From Chelonoidis abingdonii (lineage: Eukaryota > Chordata > Testudines > Testudinidae): 64,000 nt of DNA. Numbering within the stretch: the stretch's first letter is position 1; each line of letters starts with the position of its first letter. The position numbers and the translations under genes are program-made. The stretch covers positions 44,042,417 to 44,106,416 of the forward strand of contig NC_133769.1 in NCBI RefSeq assembly GCF_003597395.2, read 5' to 3'. A model generated the notes under the pieces. That model did not search any database and had not been told where the DNA came from. It saw only the letters and a list, made by a program, of their open reading frames with translations. This document shows, one piece after another, positions 55,053 through 64,000 of the stretch.

Positions 55053-56289
55053 TCACCTAGACTACTTGTGCTTACAGCTAGGCACATGCATAATTCCCTG
55101 GCTGAATTGGGACCCTTCAAAAAAACTAGATAGTAGGATTCAGCCCTTTATGTATTAAGATTTTTGTAACTCTTCCTTTTTCCATCTTCTGCCAAGCTCC
55201 ATAGCATAGAATAATTTCAATTGTTCAATTAGAAAATGCTATCTATGTACAAAGTAGATCAACATCACTACTTAATTGAATTTAAACACACAGAGAAGAC
55301 CTGCTGTCCACTTATAACTTGTCCCCAGATCCTTGCTGTTTAGAATCTGCATTTCTATTTAATCGTTGCTACTTCAAAAAAAAATGTTGTTACTTTTCTG
55401 TACAATAAAAACAAAACGTGGCTAGAATTTTGATCCTGATTTTGGAAACCTGCCCAGAAAGCTTTCACAACATAACAATCAACGTAATTATAATCACAGC
55501 TGACAATAGTTTCAATCATAACAATAACACAGTGTTGCTAATATAAATGTTTGAAATTAGAATAGATGCTGGCAAAAGAGAGATATGGTATTTGCCAGAG
55601 AATACCATACTAACCTTAGAGTAGGTTATAGTGCATCATAAAAAGAATATGATAAACATACACAGTGTTTTAAAGTGATACCGAAAGAAAACAAAAAGTA
55701 TATAATTTTTGCAACACCTGAAAAGTCATGAATCCCATAGATGTCAATACATCTGAATTCTATGATTTCTTTGGGGTTCCCTGGTAACATTTCACAAACA
55801 TTAAAATGTATTGTTTTCTTTCATTTCCCATTCAATATTCAGAACACCTGTTTTGCTAAGTCTGATGTTGCTCAAAGAAAGTTTAATAAGCCTCACTGTG
55901 TTTGAAAGCTTTGTTCAAATGCAATGTTATTCAAGGGTGCAGTAAACTCCATCTTCACTTCCCCTCAACCAACCCCCACTTTTCTTCTCTTCTCCTCTCC
56001 CTCACACGCATATCATTTAGACTGTTGTGGCTTTATGAAGGGAAATGGATCCTGATAGTTGCAAAAATCTCTTGCTGTTCCTGCTTTTAAGCAAAAGACA
56101 GAAACAGAAGCATGAGAGTGAGAGTGCATTTCCTATTCTTGACTGGCAAGTCCAAAATTTAGATTTTAATGTATTTGGTGGATCTTGGAAATATACCAAG
56201 CTATCTCTGTTTGGTGTGGTATTAGCTGACACTCACTTCTTTCTCTGGAACAATTCCATGGTCTGATCTGATAACCTGCTTTGTTGGAG
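55053..56289. other. Non-coding DNA, nothing recognised
   Basis: AT-rich, no gene or repeat family recognised. Confidence 0.5.
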
Positions 56290-56297
56290 TCCTCCAG

Positions 56298-56549
56298 CAG
56301 GGGAGGCTCTAGACATTTCGCTGCCCCAAGCAAGATGGCATGCTGCGGGGGGGGCTCTGCCGGTCCCCAGGAGGGCAGCAGGCGGCTCCGGTGGATCTCT
56401 CGCAGGCGTGCCATCCGCTGGTCCCGTGGTCCACCTGTGGGAGGTCCACCGGAGCCGCGGGACCAGCAGACCCTCTGCAGGCAGAGAACCCCCTGCAGCA
56501 TGCCGCTCCAAGCGCACGCTTGGTGTGCTGGAGCCTGGAGCCGCCCCTG
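56298..56549. mobile_element. hAT-type MITE, GC-rich
   Basis: Left CAGGGGAGGCTCTAG and right CTGGAGCCGCCCCTG are inverted at 13 of 15 positions. Flanks TCCTCCAG (56290-56297) and GCTTCCAG (56550-56557) match at six of eight. It is related to the element at 54772 by its ends and by GCTGCCCCAAG. Several 70-150-codon frames on both strands come from the GC content. Confidence 0.8.
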
Positions 56550-56557
56550 GCTTCCAG

Positions 56558-57145
56558 ATAATAGAGAGTCATTCATTGGTGTATCTTGCAGTATCAGATA
56601 GATTGTCTCCATCTTTGAAAGTGCTACTTATTTTCCCAAGGTCCCTAGAATTACTGAATAGTCCATTAGAAACTGTGCCTCTGACTGATCACATAGATTT
56701 GATAGCCAGTAAGTACAATTGAATACACACATCTAAATAAAGTCAGATACCGCAGAAGGGGAAATTGCTAAAGAAATATCTTTTCCTTCCATATTTCTTT
56801 CTAGATAGGAATAAAAAGGGAGACTGCAAATGCACAGATGGGAACTGAGTGCCCAAATCCCATTGACTTGCAATGGGAGTTAGTCATCCTACTGCCCCTT
56901 TTTTGTCTCTGAAAATCTTCTCCTAAATAAATAATCTCGTTATTTCTTTACAATGACTACAAGACACAATGAGCCATATTCATCTCTAGCATAATTCATG
57001 ATGACTTTAACAATTAAGAAACTAGTAGCTGAGCTATATTTTTGCTGTAACCTGTTCTTAACCATGGTTGGAATTTGGGTCTCTCTTGTCTCTCTAGAGT
57101 ATAGCTCTCATTACAATATTATCTCTGTGGCTCACAATCAACAAT
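56558..57145. other. Non-coding DNA with a palindromic MITE fragment
   Basis: At 56853-56900 AAATCCCATTGACTTGCAATGGGAGTT-type symmetry (CCCATTGAC / CAATGGG) is seen. Nothing else is recognised. Confidence 0.45.
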
Positions 57146-57335
57146 GGTTTTTTTAAATCCTCAAAACAACCCAGTGAGGTAGAGAAGTAGTCTCCCTGTT
57201 TTACAGATGGGGAACAGAGGCATTGGGTAGGTTAACTGAGTTACGAAAGGTTGTATAGGAAACTTGTGGTCGAGTCAGGAATCAGATCCAAGTCTTCTGA
57301 ATCATAGCCCAGTGCCCTATATGCTAAAGTTAAAC
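57146..57335 (-). repeat. MIR-like SINE, minus strand
   Basis: On the plus strand: TCCTCAAAACAACCCAGTGAG, CCTGTTTTACAGATGGGGAA, CAGAGGCATTGGGTAGGTTA and later ATCAGATCCAAGTCTTCTGA, AGCCCAGTGCCCTATATGC. This is the antisense order of a MIR. Confidence 0.75.
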
Positions 57336-57871
57336 TACCCTTCCCACCAATTCCCACTAGAGTATACGAATCGTATTTTCTGATAGCAATGATTCCATCC
57401 CTTTCCTTTTTACTGATCAATCTCTACACCTTCCTTATTCTGCACCCCCCTCCCCCCAAACGTTGACTACTGCTTCCTTCCTTTTCCTGCTTCCTTGTTT
57501 TGGTTTCTCATTTATTTCTCACACTTCCCTCTAATCTCTTACATCTTCATCTCTTCCCTGAGTCACCTTGATCGCCTTCATTTATCTTTCTCTTCTTTAC
57601 CTCTTTTCTCTCTCTCCTGCTCCTGCTCTCCTCACAATGCTGTTCATCCCTTGCCTCCATGTTTTCTTTGTCCATCAAAAATTCCAGTTGCCACAAGTAC
57701 TTTTGTTGTCCTTTCAAGCAACACATGAACTAAATAATCCTCACCCCTGCTAAGTGAAGTAAAAATGCCTCTCAAAAGTGGTTCTCTCTATGGCAATCTG
57801 ATTTAGGTAATGAAACAGACACACAGATGCTACAGTGACTGGCTGGGAATAATAGGTAACTTAGAGCTCTA
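57336..57871. other. Non-coding, pyrimidine-rich DNA
   Basis: A C/T-rich tract at 57440-57670 produces Leu/Ser-rich frames. No gene is recognised. Confidence 0.5.
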
Positions 57872-57876
57872 TTAGA

Positions 57877-58566
57877 TGTGACAAAGTTCCTCCTCTACCT
57901 TGGTGGGTTCTGCACTTATTGGCGGATTTGCTAGCCTCAGAGATTCACCATGTGGTTGGGAAACAGCCCAGAGACCTTCCCATCTGGTAGAAAACACAGT
58001 CTAGGTCAATTCCTCCTGCATCTGATCAGGAGTTGGGAGGTTTAGGGGGAACTCAGGCCCACCCTCTACTCCAGGTTCCAGCCCAGGGCCTTGTGAATTG
58101 CAGCTGTCTAGAGTGCCTCCTGGTACAGCTGCACAACAGCTACAACTCCCTGGGCTACTTCCCCATGGCCTCCTCCCAATACCTTCTTTGTCCTCACCAC
58201 CGGACCTTCCTCCTGGTGCCTGATAATGCTTGTACTCCTTAGTCCTCCAGCAATACGTCTTCTCACTCTCAGCTCTTCGTGCCTCTTGGTCCCAACTTCT
58301 CGCATGCACGCTACAAACTGAAGTGAGGTCCTTTTTAAACTCAGGTGCCCTGGTTAGCTAGCCTGTCCTAATTGATTCTAGCAGTTTCTTAATTGGCTCC
58401 AGGTGTTTTAACTATCCTGCCTGTCTTAAGTGGTTCTAGCAGGTTCCTGATTACTCTAGTGCAACGCCTGCTCTGGTCACTCAGGGAACAGAAAACTACT
58501 CATCTAGTGACCAGTATATTTGCCCTCTACCAGACTCCTATACCCCACTGGTCTGGGTCTGTCACA
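57877..58566 (-). mobile_element. Solo LTR, minus strand
   Basis: TGTGACA at 57877 and TGTCACA at 58566 are exact inverted ends. The interior shares CCACCCTCTACTCCAGG and TTCCAGCCCAGGGCC with the LTR at 42228-42858. On the minus strand TTTAAAAAGGA near 58330 may serve as a TATA-like box. Flanking TAGA and TAGG match at three of four bases, a weak target duplication. Frames of 69-102 codons are accidental. Confidence 0.75.
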
Positions 58567-59864
58567 TAGGATAATATTTGTTTTGTTGATTCAGGGAATG
58601 GGAGTACAACATGAGCTGGAGAAGGCTTACACCATTAGAAAAACATGCATTCTACCAAAAAGCACGTCCAGGAACAGTCTAGCAGGCATGCTGCCATACA
58701 CATGCAATTTCGAGGGAACCCTGGACTCGTATCCTGAAGTTAATCATTAACAGAACAAGACCCAAATGCCAACCTTCTCACATCACCTACACTGAACAGA
58801 TGATGACACCCAGCATAATCTCACTATGACTGGAGCCCTACAAATCCCCAAATATCCACTTTATATCTGCAGACCATTTTTGTGGCTCATGGATCGAATG
58901 TGGATACATTTTGATTCCACATTGGACTCTGACCACAGCTTCATCTTTGAGCCAATGCACTGCTGATATCCCAAGCCTCCAGCTGAGCTTCAAAGAGAAA
59001 GGAGGCTCTTGACTCAGTGCCCCATCAGATGGATAGCTCAGAAAAAAAATCAGCTTGTCTAATGTAGCACTACAGAATCTGGGACAGGCGGATTCAGGCG
59101 GATAATACCTGTCTCTGCATTTTGAAATAATCATCCTTGAAGTATTTATTTATTTAAGCGTATTTAAAATATTTAACTAAGAATTTTCTATTGACATGGA
59201 ACATCACATTTCCAAGGGTATCCTGAGACTAGAAAGCAGAGACAGTGCAATACTTTCACATTAGATTACAAGAGTCACACAGTGTCAAATTGAAACTACA
59301 GGCATTCATGCAGTTTTCATTTCTCCAAACAATGGATCCAAAGGCTCTCAAACTTTTGGGGAAGTCCAAATCCAGATGAAGTATCCTTTTATCCTTTCTT
59401 GCACAGTATAAAATCATACAGATGCATCACAGTGTCTGACTCTTCTTATCTGATCAAAAGCTTCTCAGTAGCTCCATGTAGGTCATGGAACAGTAAGCAT
59501 CAAATAAGAACAGGCATTAAAGTAAAAATGGGTCTAATAACCCTTCACATATTGGAGGGTCACGCTGGTCTCAGTTACTATATTAGGCTTACAAAAGAGC
59601 ATAATGTCAAATCGCCAGTTTTACATCCCCTCATTTTCCGAAACATTTGTTTTTTAGAATTCGTATTTACCATACTTAGGATCCTCCAGTTTTTTGGTTT
59701 GGTTTGGTTTCTGTTTTTTTAAGTTTGATTAAAATTTCTGTAGCTATTTTTGAGTTATGAAAAACAGACAGTGCAATTCTCCTACTTTGACAAATAAAGG
59801 AGATCAGAATTCATTAATGTTTAAGTTTTATGATGATAGATGCTATAGGAAAAACCAAAGGTAT
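58567..59864. other. Non-coding DNA, nothing recognised
   Basis: No gene or repeat family recognised; frames up to 107 codons have no domain. Confidence 0.5.
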
Positions 59865-60243
59865 GTATAAATTAGGACTGTCAAGCAATTAAAAAATTAA
59901 TCATGATTAATCACGTGATTAAAAAAATTAATTGTGATTAATTGCACTCTTAGATAATAGAATACTATTTATTTAAATATTTTTTTATATTTTCTACATT
60001 TTCAAATATATTGATTTCAATTTTAACAAAATACAAAGTGTACACTGCTTACTTTATTTTTATTACAAATATTTGCACTGTGAAAAAACAAAAGAAAAAG
60101 TATTTTTCAATTAACCTAATACAAGTACTGTAGTTCAATCTCTCTATCATGAAAGTTGCACTTACAAATATAGAATTATGTAAAAAAAAACTGCATTCAG
60201 AATAAAACAGTGTAAAACTTTGACCCTGCAAGTCCACTCAGTC

Positions 60244-61673
60244 CTATTTCTTGTTCAGTCAATCACTGAGACAAACAAGTTTGTTTATATTTGCAGGAGA
60301 TAATACTGCCGGCTTCTTGTTCACAATGTCACCTGAAAAAAGTGACACACAACGTCACAAGTGTTTGCATGGCACTGTTGTAGCCAGTGTCACAAGATAT
60401 TTACATGCCAGATGTGCCAAAGATTCATGTCCCTTCATGTTTCAACCACCATTCCAGAGGACCAGTGGCACTGGAACATTTTTAGTACTGGGTGAGGGGT
60501 GATGAAAGCCAGCTCCTTTACCCTGTCCACATCCCTCACCCCTACCCCCACCCCCAAGCTGAGGCAGGGAGCATGGCTGTGTTTCTGGGAGGGGGGGACC
60601 CGGACAAGGGTAAGGCGCCTGCAGTTGTGGCCACAATTGGGGGTAGGCATGGGATCAGGAGTGGAGCCCCAGGCAGGGGTTGGAGGCTGAGGCTCCATGT
60701 GCAGGACCAGGAGCAAAGCCCCGGCCGCAAGGCCACGCATGGGGCCCTGGGAGTGGAGGCCTGGGAACAGGGGGTGAGGCTGGAACCTGAGCTCCAGGTT
60801 CAGGACTGGGGAGAGGAGTGCAGGGCGTGAGGCCAGTGGCTGAGGAATAGGGCCAGTGGCTGGGACCCAAGCCCTATGTGGAGGGCCAGTGGCTGGGGAG
60901 TAGGGTCGGTAGCTGGGACCTGAGCCCCAGGAGAGGGATTGGGGAGAGTAGTGTGGGGTGCAGGACCAGTGGCTGAGGAATGGGGCCAGTGGCTGGGACC
61001 TGTGCTCCAGGCAGAGGGCCAGCAGCTGGAGAGTGGGGCCGGCAGCCGGTACTTGAGCCCCAGGTGCGGGAGGGCCGGGAGCAGGGTTCTTGTTGTGGAT
61101 CCAGCAGCTGTGGGGTGCGGTGCGGGGAGCTGAGCCCTGGACAAGGGGCCAGCGGCACCACATAAAACCTATGGGTGCTGCAGCATGCCCCACACTCCTA
61201 CTTCCTGCATGTATGCAGAGGAAATGCATCCATGCTGATGATGGATTCTGCTCGATAACAATCCAAAGCAGAGTGGACCTATGCATGTTCATTTTCATCA
61301 TTTAAGTCAGATGCCACCAGCAGAAAGTTGATTTTCTTTTTGGTGGTTCGGAATCTGTAGTTTCCGTATCAGAGTGTTACTGTTTTAAAACCTCTGAAAG
61401 CATGCACCACACCTCATCCCTCTGATTTTGGAAGTCACTTCAGATTCTTAAATCTTGGGTCGACTGCTGTAGTATCTCACATTGGTACCTTCTTTGTGTT
61501 TTGTCAAATTTGCAGCGAAAGTGTTCTTAAAATGAACAACATGTGCTGAGTTGTCATCTGAGACTACTACAACATGAAATATATGGCAGAATGCAGGTCA
61601 AATAGAGCTGGAGACATACAATTCTTCGCCAAGGCATTCAGTCACAAATTTAATTAACACATTATTTTTTTAA
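60244..61673 (-). pseudogene. hAT transposase pseudogene, minus strand, split by an insertion
   Basis: Minus-strand pieces in order from 61673: KNTF near 61530 and TKK near 61500, then DPRFKNLK with LPKSE near 61460, KKKINFLLVASDLNDENEHA near 61330-61280 and a piece near 61240 corresponding to RYRAE-ISMDA. After the inserted element the hATC domain resumes at 60462 and runs to a stop at 60244-60246. DPRFK-LK and the C-terminal hATC dimerisation region are features of ZBED-like hAT transposases. Frameshifts and stops are many. The N-terminal BED finger and the RNase H-like core with its first Asp are absent. Confidence 0.7.
60463..61215. mobile_element. GC-rich hAT-like element nested in the hAT transposon
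   Basis: It starts CAGTGGCACTGGAACAT and ends CTTCCTGCATGTATG. Flanks CAGAGGAC (60455-60462) and CAGAGGAA (61216-61223) match at seven of eight, and joining them restores the hATC reading of the host element. The interior is G-rich with recurring GGCCAGTGGCTGGG units (about 60830-61030), a degenerate tandem repeat. The 288-codon minus frame across it (61301-60435) is a run of these repeats, Pro/Ala/Ser-rich, and not a gene. Confidence 0.75.
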
Positions 61674-61687
61674 TGAGCATCAACAGC

Positions 61688-61905
61688 ATGGAAGCATGTC
61701 CTGTGGAATGGTGGCCAAAGCATGAAGGGGCATATGATTGTTTAGCATATCTGGCACATAAATACCTTGAATGCCAGCTACAAAATTGCCATGTGAACTC
61801 CTATTCTCACTTTCTGGTGACATTGTAAATAAGAAGTGGGCAGTATTATCTCTCGTAAATGTAACCAAACTTATTTGTCTGAGTGATTGGCTGACCAAGA
61901 AGTAG
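61688..61905 (+). pseudogene. hATC domain of the hAT transposase, plus-strand arm
   Basis: The plus strand reads MEACPVEWWPKHEGAYDCLA, YLAHKYLE, then after a frame change PCELLFSLSGDIVNKKWAV, LVNVTKLICLSDWLTKK and stop at 61903-61905. This is the C-terminal dimerisation region of hAT transposases (EWW … LA.KYL … P.ERLFS..G.I..). It is the inverted duplicate of 60462-60244 and points the other way. It has no upstream transposase in its own direction, so it is only a remnant within a terminal arm. Confidence 0.8.
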
Positions 61906-62331
61906 GACTGAGTGGACTTGTAGGCTCTAAAGTTTTACATTGTTTTGTTTTTGAGTGCAGTTATGAAACAAAAAAATCTACATTTGTAAGTTGCACTTCA
62001 ACAATAAAGAGATTGCACGATAGTACTCATATGAAGTGAATTGAGAATGACTTTCTTTTATTTATTACAGTTACAGTGCAAATATTTGTAATAAAAAATA
62101 GTAATATAAAGTGAGTAGTGTACACTTGGTATTCTGTGTTGTAATTGAAATCAATATATTTGAAAATGTAGAAAAACACCAAAAATATGTAATACATTTC
62201 AATTGGTATGTTATTGTTTAACAGTGTGATTAAAACTCTGCTTGATTGTGATTAATCTTTTTGATTACAATTAATTTGTTCGAGTTAATCACATGAGTTA
62301 ACTGTGATTAATTGACAGCCCTAGTATAAAT

Positions 62332-62702
62332 CAATTATTAGGATAGTTATAGATTTACTTTCACTGGAACAACTCAGAAATGGTTTGGAAGATTCATATT
62401 TGATATTGTGACCCTAAGAATCCCTCAGTGCCAATTGGCAAACAGTTCATTGTTCTATAACAGCAACTCATATTAGGCCTGACAAACTCATTACATTAAA
62501 CACATGCTTTCACAATATTTATTCAAAAAGCTCCTGTGATACCTCTAATAAAAGCTTATGTCATACTGATTCTCATAATTTTGCAAGATGGATCGCTGGA
62601 TGGATATTTAAGAATTTGTGTATGCATACTGAAAATATGTTTTTGAATGTGTCCCAGGAAAGGTTGACAAGCAGGTTTTGACAGAGGAACGTATATTAAC
62701 CT
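62332..62702. other. Non-coding DNA, nothing recognised
   Basis: No gene or repeat family recognised. Confidence 0.5.
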
Positions 62703-62862
62703 GAGGTCAAGGCCGCCCAGAGGATTCAAGGGGTCTGGGGCAAAACAATTTTGGGGGCCCCTTCCATAAAAAAAAAGTTGCAATACTATAGAATACTATA
62801 TTCTTGTGGGGGCCCTGCAATTGCCCCACTTGCGCCTCTCCCCTACCCCGGGAAAAATAAAC
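62703..62862. mobile_element. Probable MITE
   Basis: GGCCGCCCAGAGGATTCAAG, TTTTGGGGGCCCCTTCC, CTATAGAATACTATATTCTT and GCAATTGCCCCACTTGC resemble a turtle hAT-like MITE remembered from assemblies. The central CTATAGAATACTATATTCT is nearly self-complementary. The ends are eroded and no target duplication was found. Confidence 0.45.
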
Positions 62863-63380
62863 ATTTAAAAACCTTCTGCATCTCGGCACAAACCCAGTTT
62901 TAAGAAAACTTCTTTTCAAGTCACGTTCACAAGCTATCACTGGTTCTCTGCATCAGCTAGTGCTAAAAGGCACTAAAGCTCATTAAAAGGGTTGGACAAA
63001 TATTTTCCATCAAAACTTTTTTTGGATCAAAAACTAGTGGGTTTTAAAAAGCAGAAAAAAATCACGGACAATCATGGTCTGTTTCCTTCAAAATTTGTTG
63101 TGGTTTTTTTAATTGAAAAGCTGAAATTAGTCTGCCAAAATCTGAACATAGTTTGGGGTTTCAGAAGTGTGTGGCCAAATATTTGCTGCTTGCTGTGTTT
63201 GATTGTTTAAAGAAACAATAAAAAAATTCTGCTTAAAAAAAAATCCAAAACTTTTGAACCACCTCAGCTTGTGACCAAATGCCTAAGCCCATCCAGTCAG
63301 AGATTTTTCCAGGTTTCTGATACTCTGCTAGCTTCCTTGACTCATATCTGTCTCCATAACGTTGGGTTCATTCAGGTTAG
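62863..63380. other. Non-coding DNA with old T/A-rich repeat text
   Basis: Around 62998-63235, ATTTTCCATCAAAAC, TTGGATCAAAAAC and CTGCCAAAATCTG resemble the T/A-rich repeat at 48585-48950. Confidence 0.4.
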
Positions 63381-63535
63381 AACATAAGAATGGCCACATT
63401 GGGTCAGACCAAAGGTCCATCCAGCTCAGTATCCTGTCTACCGACAGTGGCCAAAGCCGAGTGCCCCAGAGGGAGTGAACCTAATAATCAAGTGATCTCT
63501 CTCCTGCCATCCATCTCCACCCTCTGACAAACAGG
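63381..63535 (-). mobile_element. CR1-like LINE tail, minus strand
   Basis: AGAACATAAGAATGGCCACA, GGGTCAGACCAAAGGTCCAT, GTATCCTGTCTACCGACAGT and GTGATCTCTCTCCTGCC match the LINE 3' end at 2889-3020 in the same orientation. Confidence 0.75.
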
Positions 63536-63729
63536 GTGTTTATAAATATAAGTGTTTATAAATATAAGTGTTTATAAGTGTTTTTAATTTATAAGTGGGG
63601 GGTCACACTCAGAGGTTTATAAATATAAAGTGTTTATAAATATAAGTGTTTATAAAATATAAGTGTTTATAAATATAAGTGTTTATAAGTGTTTTTAATT
63701 TATAAGTGGGGGGTCACACTCAGAGGTTT
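63536..63729. repeat. Nested tandem repeat: TATAAGTGTTTATAAA units in a 111-bp duplication
   Basis: Short AAATATAAGTGTTTAT units repeat five or more times. A larger unit ending GGGGGGTCACACTCAGAGG occurs twice; GGTCACACT begins at 63601 and 63712, a 111-bp period. The last copy runs into the hAT-type end at 63773. Confidence 0.85.
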
Positions 63730-63773
63730 GCTATGTGAAAGGGGTCACCAGTACAAAAGTTTGAGAACCACTG
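63730..63773. mobile_element. Right end of a hAT-type MITE
   Basis: AAGTTTGAGAACCACTG at 63757-63773 is a known hAT-type terminal sequence, akin to AGGTTGAGAAACACTG at 25441. The opposite end (CAGTGGTTCTC) was not found; the tandem repeat and a LINE tail lie where it would be. GGGGTCACCAGTACAAAAG precedes it. Confidence 0.55.
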
Positions 63774-64000
63774 AATTAACCCCTCTGGAGCCTCAGGAAA
63801 TGCAGGAGATGGGGGTCTCCCTTGGTAGGATTGGGAAGGAGGTAGGTGGCATAGGATATTGCTCTTCTCATGTGAGCCCTCCCCCACGGCTCTCTTAGCT
63901 CTATCACTGTTAATCTAAAGTGGTTAATTTTAATGAAGCTACCCTCTCCTGACATGAATCCCCCTATGGCACTGAAATTAAATATAGACTATAATTTGGC

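Larger units (their letters stand above)
59873..62323 (-). mobile_element. hAT transposon derivative with long inverted arms
   Basis: The element starts TAGGACTGTCAAGCAATTAA and ends TTAATTGACAGCCCTA, with the identical octamer GTATAAAT on both sides (59865-59872 and 62324-62331). From each end, inward, the two sides run in parallel as inverted copies for about 600 bp: AT-rich terminal part, untranslated part, stop codon and the hATC region of a transposase. Between the arms lies more transposase code, readable only on the minus strand. The arms are diverged and contain indels. A second hAT-like element sits inside at 60463-61215. Confidence 0.9.

Noticed and set aside
54744..55120. Arg/Lys-rich 80-86-codon frames
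   Set aside because: They lie within or across the hAT MITE at 54772-55044.
56166..56612. Overlapping 87-148-codon frames on both strands
   Set aside because: They arise from the GC-rich hAT MITE at 56298-56549.
60435..61301. 288-codon minus-strand open frame, the longest in the window
   Set aside because: It starts inside the hAT transposase relic in the wrong frame and runs through the GC-rich nested element; its Pro/Ala/Ser composition comes from the repeated GGCCAGTGGCTGGG-like units.
63536..63729. Possible CRISPR-like repeat array
   Set aside because: The units are adjacent tandem repeats without distinct spacers, in vertebrate DNA.

Overview
The window looks like a stretch of turtle (Testudines) nuclear DNA: AT-rich, with no bacterial-style gene layout and a deep mix of interspersed repeats. 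The assignment rests on recognising repeat families from memory (CR1 LINE 3' ends, MIR/L2 relics, hAT and Harbinger MITEs, several LTR families and a palindromic retroelement tail known to me from turtle assemblies). I could run no database search. I found no host protein-coding exon, no tRNA or rRNA gene and no CRISPR array; this is intergenic or deep intronic DNA. All recognisable protein-coding sequence belongs to broken mobile elements.

Layout. 1-9.2 kb: a small MITE, several Harbinger-type MITEs, a CR1-like LINE, a truncated LTR, a MIR, a palindromic retro-insertion with target duplication, and the start of a Harbinger element followed by a CR1 tail. 10.6-16.8 kb: relics of what may be both proteins of a PIF/Harbinger transposon (a SANT/MYB-like protein near 11 kb and a DDE transposase near 16 kb), separated by a solo LTR with a perfect 5-bp target duplication. 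17-23.4 kb: an L2 fragment, a decayed LTR, a 2.8-kb relic of an R4/Dong-like LINE with its YMDD motif intact, and an LTR-like block. 25-31.6 kb: hAT MITEs, a palindromic insertion with perfect 44-bp arms, the C-terminus of a second endonuclease-type (R2/NeSL-like) LINE, and one solo LTR nested inside another. 34.4-37.4 kb: a 3.0-kb LTR-like insertion with a 6-bp target duplication and an unusually long upstream part. 37.6-58.6 kb: CR1, L2 and MIR fragments, three more LTRs (one inside a CR1) and two hAT MITEs. 59.9-62.3 kb: a hAT transposon with long inverted arms that carry transposase C-terminal code in opposite directions, interrupted by another hAT-like insertion. 63.4-63.8 kb: a CR1-like tail, a tandem repeat and a hAT end.

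The parts do not form a pathway. They record successive transpositions, and many target duplications can still be read. The most interesting objects are the inverted-arm hAT element, the split Harbinger pair with its MITE kin, the palindromic retro-insertions, the long LTR-like insertion and the R4-like LINE.
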